From assembly GCA_964426915.1 (NCBI GenBank), contig CAYRTD010000054.1, positions 1-23,482 of the forward strand: a stretch of DNA of 23,482 nucleotides, in the 5' to 3' direction. This DNA comes from CAYRTD01 sp964426915 (GTDB lineage Bacteria > Bacteroidota > Bacteroidia > Bacteroidales > GCA-2748055). A program made the position numbers and the translations under genes. Of the stretch, positions 9,641-18,060 are shown piece by piece (the first letter of the stretch is position 1; the number at the start of each line of letters is the position of its first letter). Below the pieces are notes generated by a model. The model was given only the letters and a program-made list of their open reading frames with translations. It was not told the origin of the DNA and made no database searches.

Positions 9641-9682
9641 AAAGAGAAAAAAGAGGAAATGCCCGGTTTATCAGGCATTTCC
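9641..9682 (-). terminator. Intrinsic terminator after the CBM9-like gene
   Basis: On the minus strand, GGAAATGCC (9682-9674) and GGCATTTCC (9663-9655) form a perfect 9-bp stem with a 10-nt loop that can add two further pairs. A T-rich tract (TCTTTTTTCTCTTTC, 9654-9640) follows directly. It starts 45 bp past the stop of the CBM9-like gene (9727) and lies about 170 bp upstream of the susC start. It implies that susC has its own promoter in roughly 9550-9640. I could not identify a convincing TAnnTTTG box there. Confidence 0.7.
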
Positions 9683-9726
9683 AAAGTCATATTTTTCAGC
9701 CTTTTAGCACTGATATCATAGTCTTA

Positions 9727-11697
9727 CTATTTCTTAAGTAATTTGCTTGATGAAACCTTGTTCCCATTCTGGTAAAGATTAATGATATACATTCCTTCCT
9801 CCAATCCGCTAATATTAACCTGGTTGTTCAGCACTTTTACAGACATTATCTCTTTACCCAAAATATCCATAACCTTCACTGCATCAACATTAGCATTTAT
9901 ATTGAGAATATCGGTAACAGGATTAGGATATACACGGATCTCATTGATTACAGAACGATTACCTATACTGGTTAGCATATCCCCAAGGGTAACAATTCCA
10001 AGGCTCAATGGCTCGTAGGTTCTTGTATTGGGGTCTCTGTTGCTAATGTTCCTGTCGTCCGACCATAATACAGGAGAATGTGGGTTGCCCGGCAAAGAAC
10101 CATCTTCTTCCAGTTCATTGTCATTATCCCTGACATCAATATCAAAGATAAATTGAGTACCTTCTGTTAAAGAAATTGGTGAACCATCCTCAGTTTTTAA
10201 AATACTCCAGTCAATAAACATCTCAATATTATATCCATCAAGAGTCTGAGCAAATCCTACCTGAATTTTATCTGTTTGCCAATTATAGAATTCATCAAAG
10301 GTTGCTACTCTTGGCGCATCAGTGAAATACACAATAGAGGGCGCTCCTGCCCAGGTAACAAGTTGATAATATCCGTTTTCAGCCGGGCTTTCCTCTCCTG
10401 CATTATCCGGAACAGCAGGATCTCCCATTTTGAAATACAATTCAATTTTATCTGCATCAAATGCAAAACCTTCGGTCTGATGACTGAAACCACAATATTT
10501 GCCGTCATTGCAAAGGGTGGTATCCAGTGTTCTGGCCCCATGGGTGATCTTTTCATCAACTATGGTGAATAACAGGTACATCCCATTATCATCATATACA
10601 GATTTAAATTCACCGGTAAAATCTGTAGGACCTGTTGGTGGATCAAATGTAGACCAATGGAACGATCCCCAATTTGAGCTAACAGTATCACCAGGATTAT
10701 CAATCACGTTGGCGTCCACATTTGACCAGAAGGCTTCATCGGCAAAACCGTCAATAGTAACTGTTGTGTTTATTTTGCTAATGGTAAGTTGCTCCCCTGT
10801 GGGTTCACCAAGAATAGTTACGGTTCCCAAATCCATAGGCAGGTAGGTACGCGTTTCCGGATCCCTGTTACTTATATTCCGATTATCCGACCATAAAACC
10901 GGTGAATGTGGATTACCGGGCAATACACCGTTTTCATCCACATCATTATCATTATCCCTGATACCAACATCAAAAATAAAATTCGCTCCATTTTCGGGAG
11001 TAAAAGCTACATCATTTTCATCTTCTAATATACTCCAGGAAATAAACATTTCTATGTTATATCCATCCAGTGTTTGTGAAAACCCAACCTGGATATTATC
11101 AGTTTGCCAGTTATAAAATTCATCGAAGGTATTAACTCTTGGTGCATCAGTGAAATATACGATAGAAGGCGCTCCTGCCCAGGTAACAAGCTGATAATAG
11201 CCATTATCAACAGCACTATTACCGTCGGCATTATCAGGGATTGAAGGATCCCCTACTTTAAAGTATAATTCAATTTTATCCGCATCAAATGCAAATCCCT
11301 GATCCTTATGATCAAAACCACAATATTTGCCATCATTACATAGCGTAGTATCAAGGGTTCTTGAACCATGAGTAATCTTATCATCGGTAATCGTAAAAAG
11401 CAGATACATTCCGTTTTCATCATATCCTGCTTTATAAGATCCGGTAAAATCAGAAGGCCCTGTAGGAGGATCAAAAGCACCGGGATCACCCCAGCTAAAT
11501 GAATTAGCGTTTGCAGAGACGGTATCCCCGGGATTGTCAATAATATTTTCTTCAACTGTGCCCCAGAAAGCTTCATCGGCCTGGCCGTCTATTGTAATGG
11601 TTCCGTCAACCTTCTTCAGGGATAATTTTTCGTCTTGCGCATAGGTCACAATGGACCCTAAAAATGCACACATTAATAATAAGTAGATCTTTTTCAT
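9727..11697 (-). CDS. Secreted protein with two tandem CBM9/DOMON-like sugar-binding domains and a T9SS sorting domain
   Basis: A 656-residue protein with a signal peptide (cleavage near TYAQ, residue 20/21). Two near-identical domains follow, at about 25-300 and 304-575. Each opens with a hydrophobic strand, then TIDG.ADEAFW, which is the CBM9-like/DOMON signature, and ends with NPHSPVLWSD.RNISNRDP. Stretches such as YYQLVTWAGAPSIVYFTDAPRV are identical in both. Residues about 585-656 are a type A T9SS C-terminal sorting domain (VYPNPVTDILNIN, GMYIINLYQNG, final KLLKK), so it is exported across the outer membrane and probably cell-attached. It lies upstream of susC but is separated from it by a strong terminator. 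I infer that it is a surface glycan-binding protein in the place of SusE/F. It contains no evident catalytic domain, although CBM9-like modules can bind sugars, heme or metal. Confidence 0.88.
   Translation of the reverse strand: MKKIYLLLMCAFLGSIVTYAQDEKLSLKKVDGTITIDGQADEAFWGTVEENIIDNPGDTVSANANSFSWGDPGAFDPPTGPSDFTGSYKAGYDENGMYLLFTITDDKITHGSRTLDTTLCNDGKYCGFDHKDQGFAFDADKIELYFKVGDPSIPDNADGNSAVDNGYYQLVTWAGAPSIVYFTDAPRVNTFDEFYNWQTDNIQVGFSQTLDGYNIEMFISWSILEDENDVAFTPENGANFIFDVGIRDNDNDVDENGVLPGNPHSPVLWSDNRNISNRDPETRTYLPMDLGTVTILGEPTGEQLTISKINTTVTIDGFADEAFWSNVDANVIDNPGDTVSSNWGSFHWSTFDPPTGPTDFTGEFKSVYDDNGMYLLFTIVDEKITHGARTLDTTLCNDGKYCGFSHQTEGFAFDADKIELYFKMGDPAVPDNAGEESPAENGYYQLVTWAGAPSIVYFTDAPRVATFDEFYNWQTDKIQVGFAQTLDGYNIEMFIDWSILKTEDGSPISLTEGTQFIFDIDVRDNDNELEEDGSLPGNPHSPVLWSDDRNISNRDPNTRTYEPLSLGIVTLGDMLTSIGNRSVINEIRVYPNPVTDILNINANVDAVKVMDILGKEIMSVKVLNNQVNISGLEEGMYIINLYQNGNKVSSSKLLKK
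9985..11625 (-). repeat. Tandem intragenic duplication of about 830 bp
   Basis: Copy 1 covers about 10789-11625 and copy 2 about 9985-10788, in the CBM9-like gene. The register differs by 279 codons at the domain start and 276 codons further on, owing to a 3-residue indel near FSWGDPGAFDPP versus FHWSTFDPP. Long nucleotide stretches match almost exactly, for example gcgctcctgcccaggtaaca near 10341 and 11169, so the duplication is recent or being homogenised. Confidence 0.85.
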
Positions 11698-11743
11698 AAT
11701 AGTAGTAAATTTTAATTAATAAATAGTTCCATGAATTCTTTAT

Positions 11744-11751
11744 CAAAAATA
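11744..11751 (-). promoter_or_regulatory. Possible Bacteroidota -7 box for the CBM9-like gene
   Basis: The minus strand reads TATTTTTG at 11751-11744, matching TAnnTTTG, about 47 nt upstream of the start codon at 11697. No clear -33 TTTG partner is seen at the right spacing. A second exact match, TATGTTTG at 11895-11888, would give a leader of about 190 nt. Such boxes arise easily by chance in AT-rich DNA. Confidence 0.28.
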
Positions 11752-11910
11752 TGAATACCCATAATTCATCTTCTACCCTGCTTTCCCAAAATATAGCATT
11801 AAAATAACAATACCGTACTGATGGTACATACAGGCTAAAAATTGGAACAATAATACTATGGCTTTCTTTACTATATGACGAATTTTACAAACATAAATAA
11901 ATGAAATTTT

Positions 11911-11935
11911 TTTCGTTATATTTACCCTAACGAAA
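11911..11935. promoter_or_regulatory. Perfect 8-bp inverted repeat, candidate operator upstream of the HTCS gene
   Basis: TTTCGTTA (11911-11918) and TAACGAAA (11928-11935) are perfect inverted half-sites separated by 9 bp (17 bp centre to centre). They end 27 bp before the HTCS start codon, inside the 265-bp divergent promoter region. The position fits a transcription-factor operator or a hairpin in the HTCS mRNA leader. I saw no second copy of TTTCGTTA in the other intergenic regions. Confidence 0.42.
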
Positions 11936-11962
11936 CACCAACTTTAAACTATTAGACTAATC

Positions 11963-14900
11963 GTGTGCAGGCATTACCAAATATTTATTCTTCTGGTAAT
12001 ATATTCTTTTGGATTATTACTGAATCTTAACGCCCGGGAGAGATGGAATTTCAGGGAAATAAACGTCGATGACGGGCTGTCTGCCAACAACGTAAAATGC
12101 ATATTCAAAGATAGTTATGGATTCATATGGATAGGTACCAACAATGGATTGAACAGGTATGATGGTTATGAATTTAAAGTTTATTATCATATTCCCGGAG
12201 ATTCTACCACCATCAGCAGTAGCACAATAACTGCCATCACCGAAGATGATAACAAAAACCTCTGGATTGGTACGAACAACGGTCTAAATCTTTTCAACAG
12301 GGAAACCGGTACTTTTCATTCTTTTTTGCATGATCCGTCAGATACCGGAAGTATTTCTAATAACCGGATAACCTGCCTGTTGCACGACAAAGACAACAAA
12401 CTATGGATTGGCACGCGTAACGGTATTAACAGTGTCACGAATACAAATAATAGGATCCTTTTTCATAAGCACCTTTTTAACTTAATAACGGATAAAACTT
12501 CTCCTGAAAATGAGATTACCTTTCTTTTTCAGGATAGCAAATTAAGGATATGGACATCCATAAGAGGATATGGCCTTATACAGCTTAAACCCGATTCAGG
12601 AATTTTTCAACACTATTATCATGATGAGCTCAATCCCTATAGTATCAGTGGGAATAATATAGACTGCATAGAAGAATCAGATAAAGGTGAGTTATGGCTA
12701 TACGATAGATACTCAGGAATCAACAGATTAATCCCTGAAACAGGAAATTTTTATCACTATGGTAATTCTCCTAAAATGAAAAAAGTCCTTGGACCTCTGG
12801 ACCGGGTACTTTCGATTGAAAAAGATCGCGAAGGAAATCTTTGGTTTGGGACCATCAATACCTTTTATGTTTATAATCAAAGTAAAAACGAGATTATTTA
12901 CTCCGGCAAAATTAATGCTATTCCCGGTTATAGACCTGTTAAGGATCAGGCAGTGTCAATTTATGAGGACCCCACAGGTATTGTATGGATAGCCTATGGA
13001 GATTATGGTATAGACATGTATGATCCAAATCAGGATAAGTTTTCAAAATGGTACAGACCCTTTAAAATTGATGACCAGTATAGAGATTACTTAACTTCCA
13101 TGATATATCTCAATGAAGATGACATCTGGTTCAGCACCTGGGGAGGCGGCCTTATTCACATGAATTCAAGGGGAGATATTTATAAAAGATACATTAATAC
13201 CAGCTCTCTTCCCCGGTTAACTAATAATAATATTATTTCTGTTGTCAGGGATCGTAAAGGAAAACTATGGATAGGAACAGAAAACGGTCTGAATGTATTC
13301 GATCCCATAACCGAAAAAATTACGGGCAGGTATTTTCATGATCCTGCAGATATTTATGGTCTTAAGAACAGTTACATTATCAATTTATACCAGGACAATA
13401 ATAACTTTATATGGATAATCACAGAAGAAGGACTCAATATTATTGATCCCCTGACAGGAAATTTTATCCATGATCCTGTTCTCGATCACCCTTCACTTAA
13501 AAAAACCAGGGATATCTATCATGATGAGGAAGGAGATTATTGGTTTGGAACCGAAGATGGCCTGCTAAAATATACTGAGGAAGATAAAAAAATTAAAATA
13601 TACCAGACCGAGCCCAAGGATTCCGAAAGTATTTGTAATAACCATGTTACGGATATTTTGCAAGTTTCAGGAGGAGATTTCTGGTTCGGGACCAAAAACG
13701 GAATTTCCCGTTTTGAAAAAAGCACGGAAGTTTTTACCAATTACTTTGAAAAGGATGGGCTATTGAGTAATGAAATCCTGATGAGCCAGGAAGATTCAAC
13801 AGGCAATATCTGGATACTAACCATACAGGGAATCTCAAAATTTGAAAAAGAAACCGGATCCTTTATTAATTACGATAAAAAAGATGGCTTGAAGAGAAAG
13901 TCATTTTACCTTTATAAATGTTACGATGGAGAGTTCGTTTTAACAAACGAGAAAGGCTTTTACAAATTCGCGCCGGAAAATATCCAGGAAAACAAAATCA
14001 TTCCTCCCGTGGTATTTACAGAGTTTTATCTTAATGGAAAAGCCGTTCCTGCCGGCACTTCACCCCTGGATAAAGGTTCATTGCTCCACACAAAAAAAAT
14101 TGTTTTAAATTATAATGAAAGATCATTTGGCATCTCCTTTAGTGCCTTGAATTATACATCAACCGAAAAGAATCAGTATGCCTATAGGTTAGAAGGTTAT
14201 CATGAGCAGTGGCAGTCACTGGGAACCAGGAGGGAAATTGATCTTCTTAATATAAAACCCGGTAAGTATACGCTCTGGGTGATCGGTTCAAATAACGACA
14301 ATATCTGGAACAACAGAGGAACCAGTATTGAGTTGATCGTGCGTCCGCCCTGGTGGCAAACCTGGTGGGCATTCCTTATTTACGGTATCATTATATTTGT
14401 CATCCTTGTAGCTTACAGATTCTTCGCAATACGGTCGGAACGAATTAAGAACCAGATGGAATTTGAAAAGATAAAAGGGGAAAAGATGCATGAAATTGAT
14501 GAGATGAAAATTGCTTTCTTTTCAAATATTTCACATGAGCTTCGTACTCCTCTAACCCTTATGCTGGGGCCTCTGAACACCTACCTTGAGAATCCATCCG
14601 AAGGTCTACCGCACGATAAAATTTCGCTTATTCACAGGAATGCAGGACGATTGCATCATCTTATCGATCAACTACTTGATTTACGCAAAATTGACGTTGG
14701 AAAATTACATCCAAAAGTTTGCCAGGGCAATATTGTAAACTTTGTTGAGGAAATTCTACCTTCATATGAATCCTACGCGAAGCAACTTAAGCTTGGTTTT
14801 ACCTTCCAATGTGATGACCCTGAAAAAATTTGCTATTTCGACAGGGATAAAACTGAAAAGATCATTTCCAATCTAGTGTCTAATGCTTTAAAATACACTC

Positions 14901-16162
14901 CTGAAGGGGGGGACATCCATATCAAACTTAATTTCAGATCCAAAGATTCAGTATTGAGAATGCTCAATAATCCTGATCCTGATTCTCATTTCATCGAAAA
15001 TGAAAATAAACCTATCCAGGGAAAATTATTTTTTAGTTTCACAATTTCCGATACGGGAAAAGGCATAAACAAAGACGAATTGAAGCAGGTTTTTAGTAGA
15101 TTTTATCAATCCAATCCTAACAGTGCTTCCTTCAAAAGTGGATCGGGAATCGGTTTGGCACTTACAAAAGACCTGGTGAAAATTCTTCGTGGCCATATGA
15201 TCGTAAAAAGTGAAGAAGGAAAAGGAAGCTCATTTACCATTTTGCTACCCGTTGACAAGTTTAGTTTCCAGGAAAATGAGATAATAATTAATGAGGAGGA
15301 AAGTACTCAAGGGACGAACGAGTTAAATTTCACAGAAGAATATAACACCCCCATTGTATCCGGTTCGTTATCTGACAATAAACCTGAAAGGACGATATTA
15401 ATAGTGGAGGATAATACGGATCTTATCGAATACCTTGAGGAGGTTCTATCTTGTAAATACATTGTTAAAAAAGCTGGGAATGGCACTGAAGGACTAAATA
15501 TTGCGTTTGAAGAAAACCTTGATTTAATCTTATCTGATCTGATGATGCCGGAGATGGACGGAATTGCATTCTGTAAGAGAATAAAGAATGATGAACGTAC
15601 CAGTCACATACCTTTCATCCTGCTAACCGCCAGAAAAAGTATTGAAAGCGAGGTGGAAGGTTTGGAGTCGGGTGCTGATGATTATATCATAAAACCCTTT
15701 AACAATTCCGTGCTTCTCACGAAAATAAAGAATACACTTAAATTAAGACAGGAATTGCGGGAAAGATTCATGAATGATCTCAATATCATTCCCGAAGGGA
15801 TTAAACTTACCAATCGCGATGAGGAATTCCTCAAGAGAATTATAGATATCGTGGAATCAGATATTTCCAACACAGAGTTCGATAAGGAAGAATTCTACAA
15901 GAACATCGGGATGAGCCGGACGCAGGTGTACAGGAAACTAAATGCCCTAACCAACCAATCTGTTAATGAATTTATCAGAAATATACGATTGAAAAAAGCT
16001 GCCGAAATCCTGAAATGTAGTAATAATATATCCATCGCGGAATTGGCATATACCACAGGATTTTCCAATCCGAACTATTTCACCAGGGTATTCAGGGAAC
16101 ATTTCGGACTAACCCCAACCCAATATAATAGCAAACATTTTCAAACCGTAAAAAGGTCCTGA
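11963..16162 (+). CDS. Hybrid two-component system (HTCS) sensor kinase/response regulator, PUL regulator
   Basis: A single 1399-residue polypeptide combining periplasmic sensor, kinase, receiver and DNA-binding domains. It has an N-terminal signal/anchor (IFILLVIYSFGLLL), then two beta-propellers of Reg_prop repeats (about 30-690; about 13 clear W[IF]GT.NGL-type motifs by eye, consistent with 14 blades), a Y_Y_Y domain (about 713-795) and a transmembrane helix (about 800-822, rich in W/F/I/V). The kinase follows: HisKA H-box SHELRTP with phospho-acceptor His858, and HATPase_c (about 956-1097; N-box NLVSNALKYTP, DTGKGI, GSGIGLAL). The receiver (about 1142-1258) has acceptor Asp1192 in SDLMMPEMDG and Lys1244. 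A C-terminal AraC-type HTH (about 1290-1395) ends in GLTPTQYN. The start is a GTG, because an in-frame TAA at 11945 precedes it and no ATG gives a signal sequence. It is divergent from the CBM9-like gene and presumably activates this PUL on sensing its oligosaccharide. Confidence 0.95.
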   Translation: MCRHYQIFILLVIYSFGLLLNLNARERWNFREINVDDGLSANNVKCIFKDSYGFIWIGTNNGLNRYDGYEFKVYYHIPGDSTTISSSTITAITEDDNKNLWIGTNNGLNLFNRETGTFHSFLHDPSDTGSISNNRITCLLHDKDNKLWIGTRNGINSVTNTNNRILFHKHLFNLITDKTSPENEITFLFQDSKLRIWTSIRGYGLIQLKPDSGIFQHYYHDELNPYSISGNNIDCIEESDKGELWLYDRYSGINRLIPETGNFYHYGNSPKMKKVLGPLDRVLSIEKDREGNLWFGTINTFYVYNQSKNEIIYSGKINAIPGYRPVKDQAVSIYEDPTGIVWIAYGDYGIDMYDPNQDKFSKWYRPFKIDDQYRDYLTSMIYLNEDDIWFSTWGGGLIHMNSRGDIYKRYINTSSLPRLTNNNIISVVRDRKGKLWIGTENGLNVFDPITEKITGRYFHDPADIYGLKNSYIINLYQDNNNFIWIITEEGLNIIDPLTGNFIHDPVLDHPSLKKTRDIYHDEEGDYWFGTEDGLLKYTEEDKKIKIYQTEPKDSESICNNHVTDILQVSGGDFWFGTKNGISRFEKSTEVFTNYFEKDGLLSNEILMSQEDSTGNIWILTIQGISKFEKETGSFINYDKKDGLKRKSFYLYKCYDGEFVLTNEKGFYKFAPENIQENKIIPPVVFTEFYLNGKAVPAGTSPLDKGSLLHTKKIVLNYNERSFGISFSALNYTSTEKNQYAYRLEGYHEQWQSLGTRREIDLLNIKPGKYTLWVIGSNNDNIWNNRGTSIELIVRPPWWQTWWAFLIYGIIIFVILVAYRFFAIRSERIKNQMEFEKIKGEKMHEIDEMKIAFFSNISHELRTPLTLMLGPLNTYLENPSEGLPHDKISLIHRNAGRLHHLIDQLLDLRKIDVGKLHPKVCQGNIVNFVEEILPSYESYAKQLKLGFTFQCDDPEKICYFDRDKTEKIISNLVSNALKYTPEGGDIHIKLNFRSKDSVLRMLNNPDPDSHFIENENKPIQGKLFFSFTISDTGKGINKDELKQVFSRFYQSNPNSASFKSGSGIGLALTKDLVKILRGHMIVKSEEGKGSSFTILLPVDKFSFQENEIIINEEESTQGTNELNFTEEYNTPIVSGSLSDNKPERTILIVEDNTDLIEYLEEVLSCKYIVKKAGNGTEGLNIAFEENLDLILSDLMMPEMDGIAFCKRIKNDERTSHIPFILLTARKSIESEVEGLESGADDYIIKPFNNSVLLTKIKNTLKLRQELRERFMNDLNIIPEGIKLTNRDEEFLKRIIDIVESDISNTEFDKEEFYKNIGMSRTQVYRKLNALTNQSVNEFIRNIRLKKAAEILKCSNNISIAELAYTTGFSNPNYFTRVFREHFGLTPTQYNSKHFQTVKRS

Positions 16163-16602
16163 GACCATGTTTGCCTGGGTTAATTGAAGACTATCCCCAC
16201 ATTAGAACTCTACTTTTACATTAGTGCTAATAATTGGCATAATAAGGATATGCCGCAAAAAAGAAATTCATGAAATTTGTTCTCAGAAAAGATTCATAGT
16301 GAATCCTGCATAAAGATATTGATTTAAAAGAATGGGCAAGAATAGAGTTTTTAAGAAAATATTGAGCAATCAAAAAAAATACATCCCGCTTATCTTTCTG
16401 GAAATAATGATTGCAGGCATTATCCTGTTTTTTTTATATCTTATTATGGGGTGAAAAATGAATATCTATTAACAAAAAACAATAAATTTGATGAGAAATC
16501 AGTAAAACCTGAACCAATCCATATTGCATAAAATCCTTTTTTTTTCCTTCTCTTTAAACTTGAAATACAAGTCATGGATTCCGGATGATTTCTAGTTCAC
16601 TT
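16163..16602. other. 440-bp convergent intergenic region between HTCS and sulfatase genes
   Basis: This AT-rich stretch lies between two converging genes. It holds a 40-codon open frame (listed separately) and several short perfect inverted repeats: GGCATA/TATGCC at 16236-16254, GATTCA/TGAATC at 16291-16305, and ACTTG/CAAGT at 16558-16572. None has the stem strength plus T-run of a convincing intrinsic terminator. No RNA gene is recognised. Confidence 0.5.
16332..16454 (+). CDS. Candidate 40-residue membrane microprotein
   Basis: An ATG at 16332 opens a 40-codon frame ending in TGA at 16452-16454; an in-frame TGA at 16320 excludes a longer start. The first 17 residues are basic (MGKNRVFKKI, then NQKKY). 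Residues about 18-39 form one continuous hydrophobic helix (PLIFLEIMIAG, then ILFFLYLIM), a tail- or single-pass membrane pattern with positive-inside topology. It lies 169 bp downstream of the HTCS on the same strand. T-rich DNA readily encodes hydrophobic runs, so this may be chance. The basic-then-hydrophobic split with a clean ATG and stop is what makes it worth listing. Confidence 0.35.
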   Translation: MGKNRVFKKILSNQKKYIPLIFLEIMIAGIILFFLYLIMG

Positions 16603-18033
16603 TCAATAAATCTTTTTGTAAACAGGCATTCTGGCATTTGTTACCAACAATAAACTGTCCAGTTTTTCAGATAAACGACTGGTAAGGTCAGGGAACTTTT
16701 CAGCAAGATCATGCTTTTCCGAGATATCATTTTTAAGATCATATAAGCTTGTACTGTCTCCATCATAAAATCGTATCAATTTCAAAGAGTCTTCTCTAAC
16801 TATAGAATAAGGACTATTATCTCCCCTGTAGTGGGGGAAATGCCAGAACAACTCATTTGCTGACTTCACGTTTTTCCCGAAAATTTCAGGAGCTATACTT
16901 CTACCATCAACTCCTTCTACATCAAATCCTATAATATCTCCAAGAGTTGCAAGAAGGCTCATTGTAGTAATTGGCTTATCCGACACTCTATTTCCCTGCA
17001 CGTACCCGGGCCACTTAACAATGAATGGCACCCGGAGTCCACCCTCATAAGCTTCCCCTTTCCCGCCTCGTAAGGGATAATTACTCGTAATCCAAGGGAC
17101 TCCGCCATTATCTGAAGTAAAAATCATAATTGTATTTGATGACAATCCAATGCTGTCGATTCGTTCAACTATTCTTCCGACAGCCATGTCTACGGCTTCA
17201 ACCATGGCAGCATATTCAGGATTATGATGCCGGCCTCCGGGTTTGGATTTATATTTCTCAACCAGACGTTCCATTCCCTGAATCGGAGTATGCACGGCAT
17301 AGAAATTATAAAATATAAAAAAAGAGGTGTCATTATATTCCTCAATAACACGAAGTACTTCATCTGTTAAACGATTCGTCAAATATTCCCCTTCCTTTCT
17401 CGGATTCAAGGTAGGAATTGAAAAAGCAGGCTCATAACCCCATGGATACAAATGGCCTTCTCGAAAATATGGATCAAAAAAAGAGGGAGGCTCACCCAGA
17501 TCACAACCTGCAATATTAATATCATAACCCTGATCTTCAGGATAATGCCCTGTATCTCCAAGATGCCATTTCCCCACATGAGAGGTAATATACCCTGCTT
17601 CCTTTAAATACCCGGCAATTGTTTTTTCCTTTAAAGGCAGATAGTTTAGATTAAAGGGAGTTTTCATCTTTTTTCCCTCGTTAATATCATAGAGCGGGGG
17701 ATTGGAATAATCTATTGCAGTATCCTTTTGAAAACTTGCCCTAACCCAGTCTGTAATTCCTAAACGTGCAGGATATTTACCAGTTTGAATAGATGCCCTT
17801 GAGGGTGAACAAATAGCTGCAGGAGCATATGCCTCGGTAAACTTAATTCCATGTTCGCACAAGTTGTCGATGTTAGGTGTTTCATAAAAATCACTCCCAT
17901 AACATTGTAAATCTGTCCATCCCAGATCATCAACGTGAAAAATAATCACGTTGGGCTTAATTTTCTTAGATGTCTCGGTTTTACAACTTAGAGTCAATCC
18001 ACCGACAAAAAATATAATAATATATTTGTTCAT
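16603..18033 (-). CDS. Type I (formylglycine) sulfatase lipoprotein, S1 family
   Basis: A 476-residue arylsulfatase-type enzyme that hydrolyses sulfate esters on glycans. The signal peptide ends in LTLSC (Cys17), so it is a lipoprotein. The catalytic signature CSPSRASIQTG begins at Cys75, the residue converted to formylglycine by an anaerobic or aerobic sulfatase-maturating enzyme (not in this window). Metal-binding Asp35/Asp36 lie in HVDDLGW, GKWHLGD (154-160) supplies Lys155/His157, TSDNGG (306-311) supplies Asp308/Asn309, and Lys325 lies in LRGGKGEAYEGG. All key S1 residues are present and the length is normal. It starts 27 bp after the large beta-helix gene, so the two form a transcription unit. 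The S1 subfamily, and therefore the linkage and sugar, cannot be assigned by eye. Confidence 0.95.
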   Translation of the reverse strand: MNKYIIIFFVGGLTLSCKTETSKKIKPNVIIFHVDDLGWTDLQCYGSDFYETPNIDNLCEHGIKFTEAYAPAAICSPSRASIQTGKYPARLGITDWVRASFQKDTAIDYSNPPLYDINEGKKMKTPFNLNYLPLKEKTIAGYLKEAGYITSHVGKWHLGDTGHYPEDQGYDINIAGCDLGEPPSFFDPYFREGHLYPWGYEPAFSIPTLNPRKEGEYLTNRLTDEVLRVIEEYNDTSFFIFYNFYAVHTPIQGMERLVEKYKSKPGGRHHNPEYAAMVEAVDMAVGRIVERIDSIGLSSNTIMIFTSDNGGVPWITSNYPLRGGKGEAYEGGLRVPFIVKWPGYVQGNRVSDKPITTMSLLATLGDIIGFDVEGVDGRSIAPEIFGKNVKSANELFWHFPHYRGDNSPYSIVREDSLKLIRFYDGDSTSLYDLKNDISEKHDLAEKFPDLTSRLSEKLDSLLLVTNARMPVYKKIY

Positions 18034-18060
18034 GCTTAAAATAGTTGACAGGATGGTTTT

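Noticed and set aside
10305..11576. Minus-strand open frames of 84 and 107 codons inside the CBM9-like gene
   Set aside because: They are alternate-frame readings of the duplicated domain and appear twice only because the DNA is duplicated.
16291..16305. GATTCA-TAG-TGAATC hairpin as the terminator of the sulfatase unit
   Set aside because: It lies about 300 bp past the sulfatase stop, has a short AT-rich stem and only a TTTT tail, so it is not convincing.
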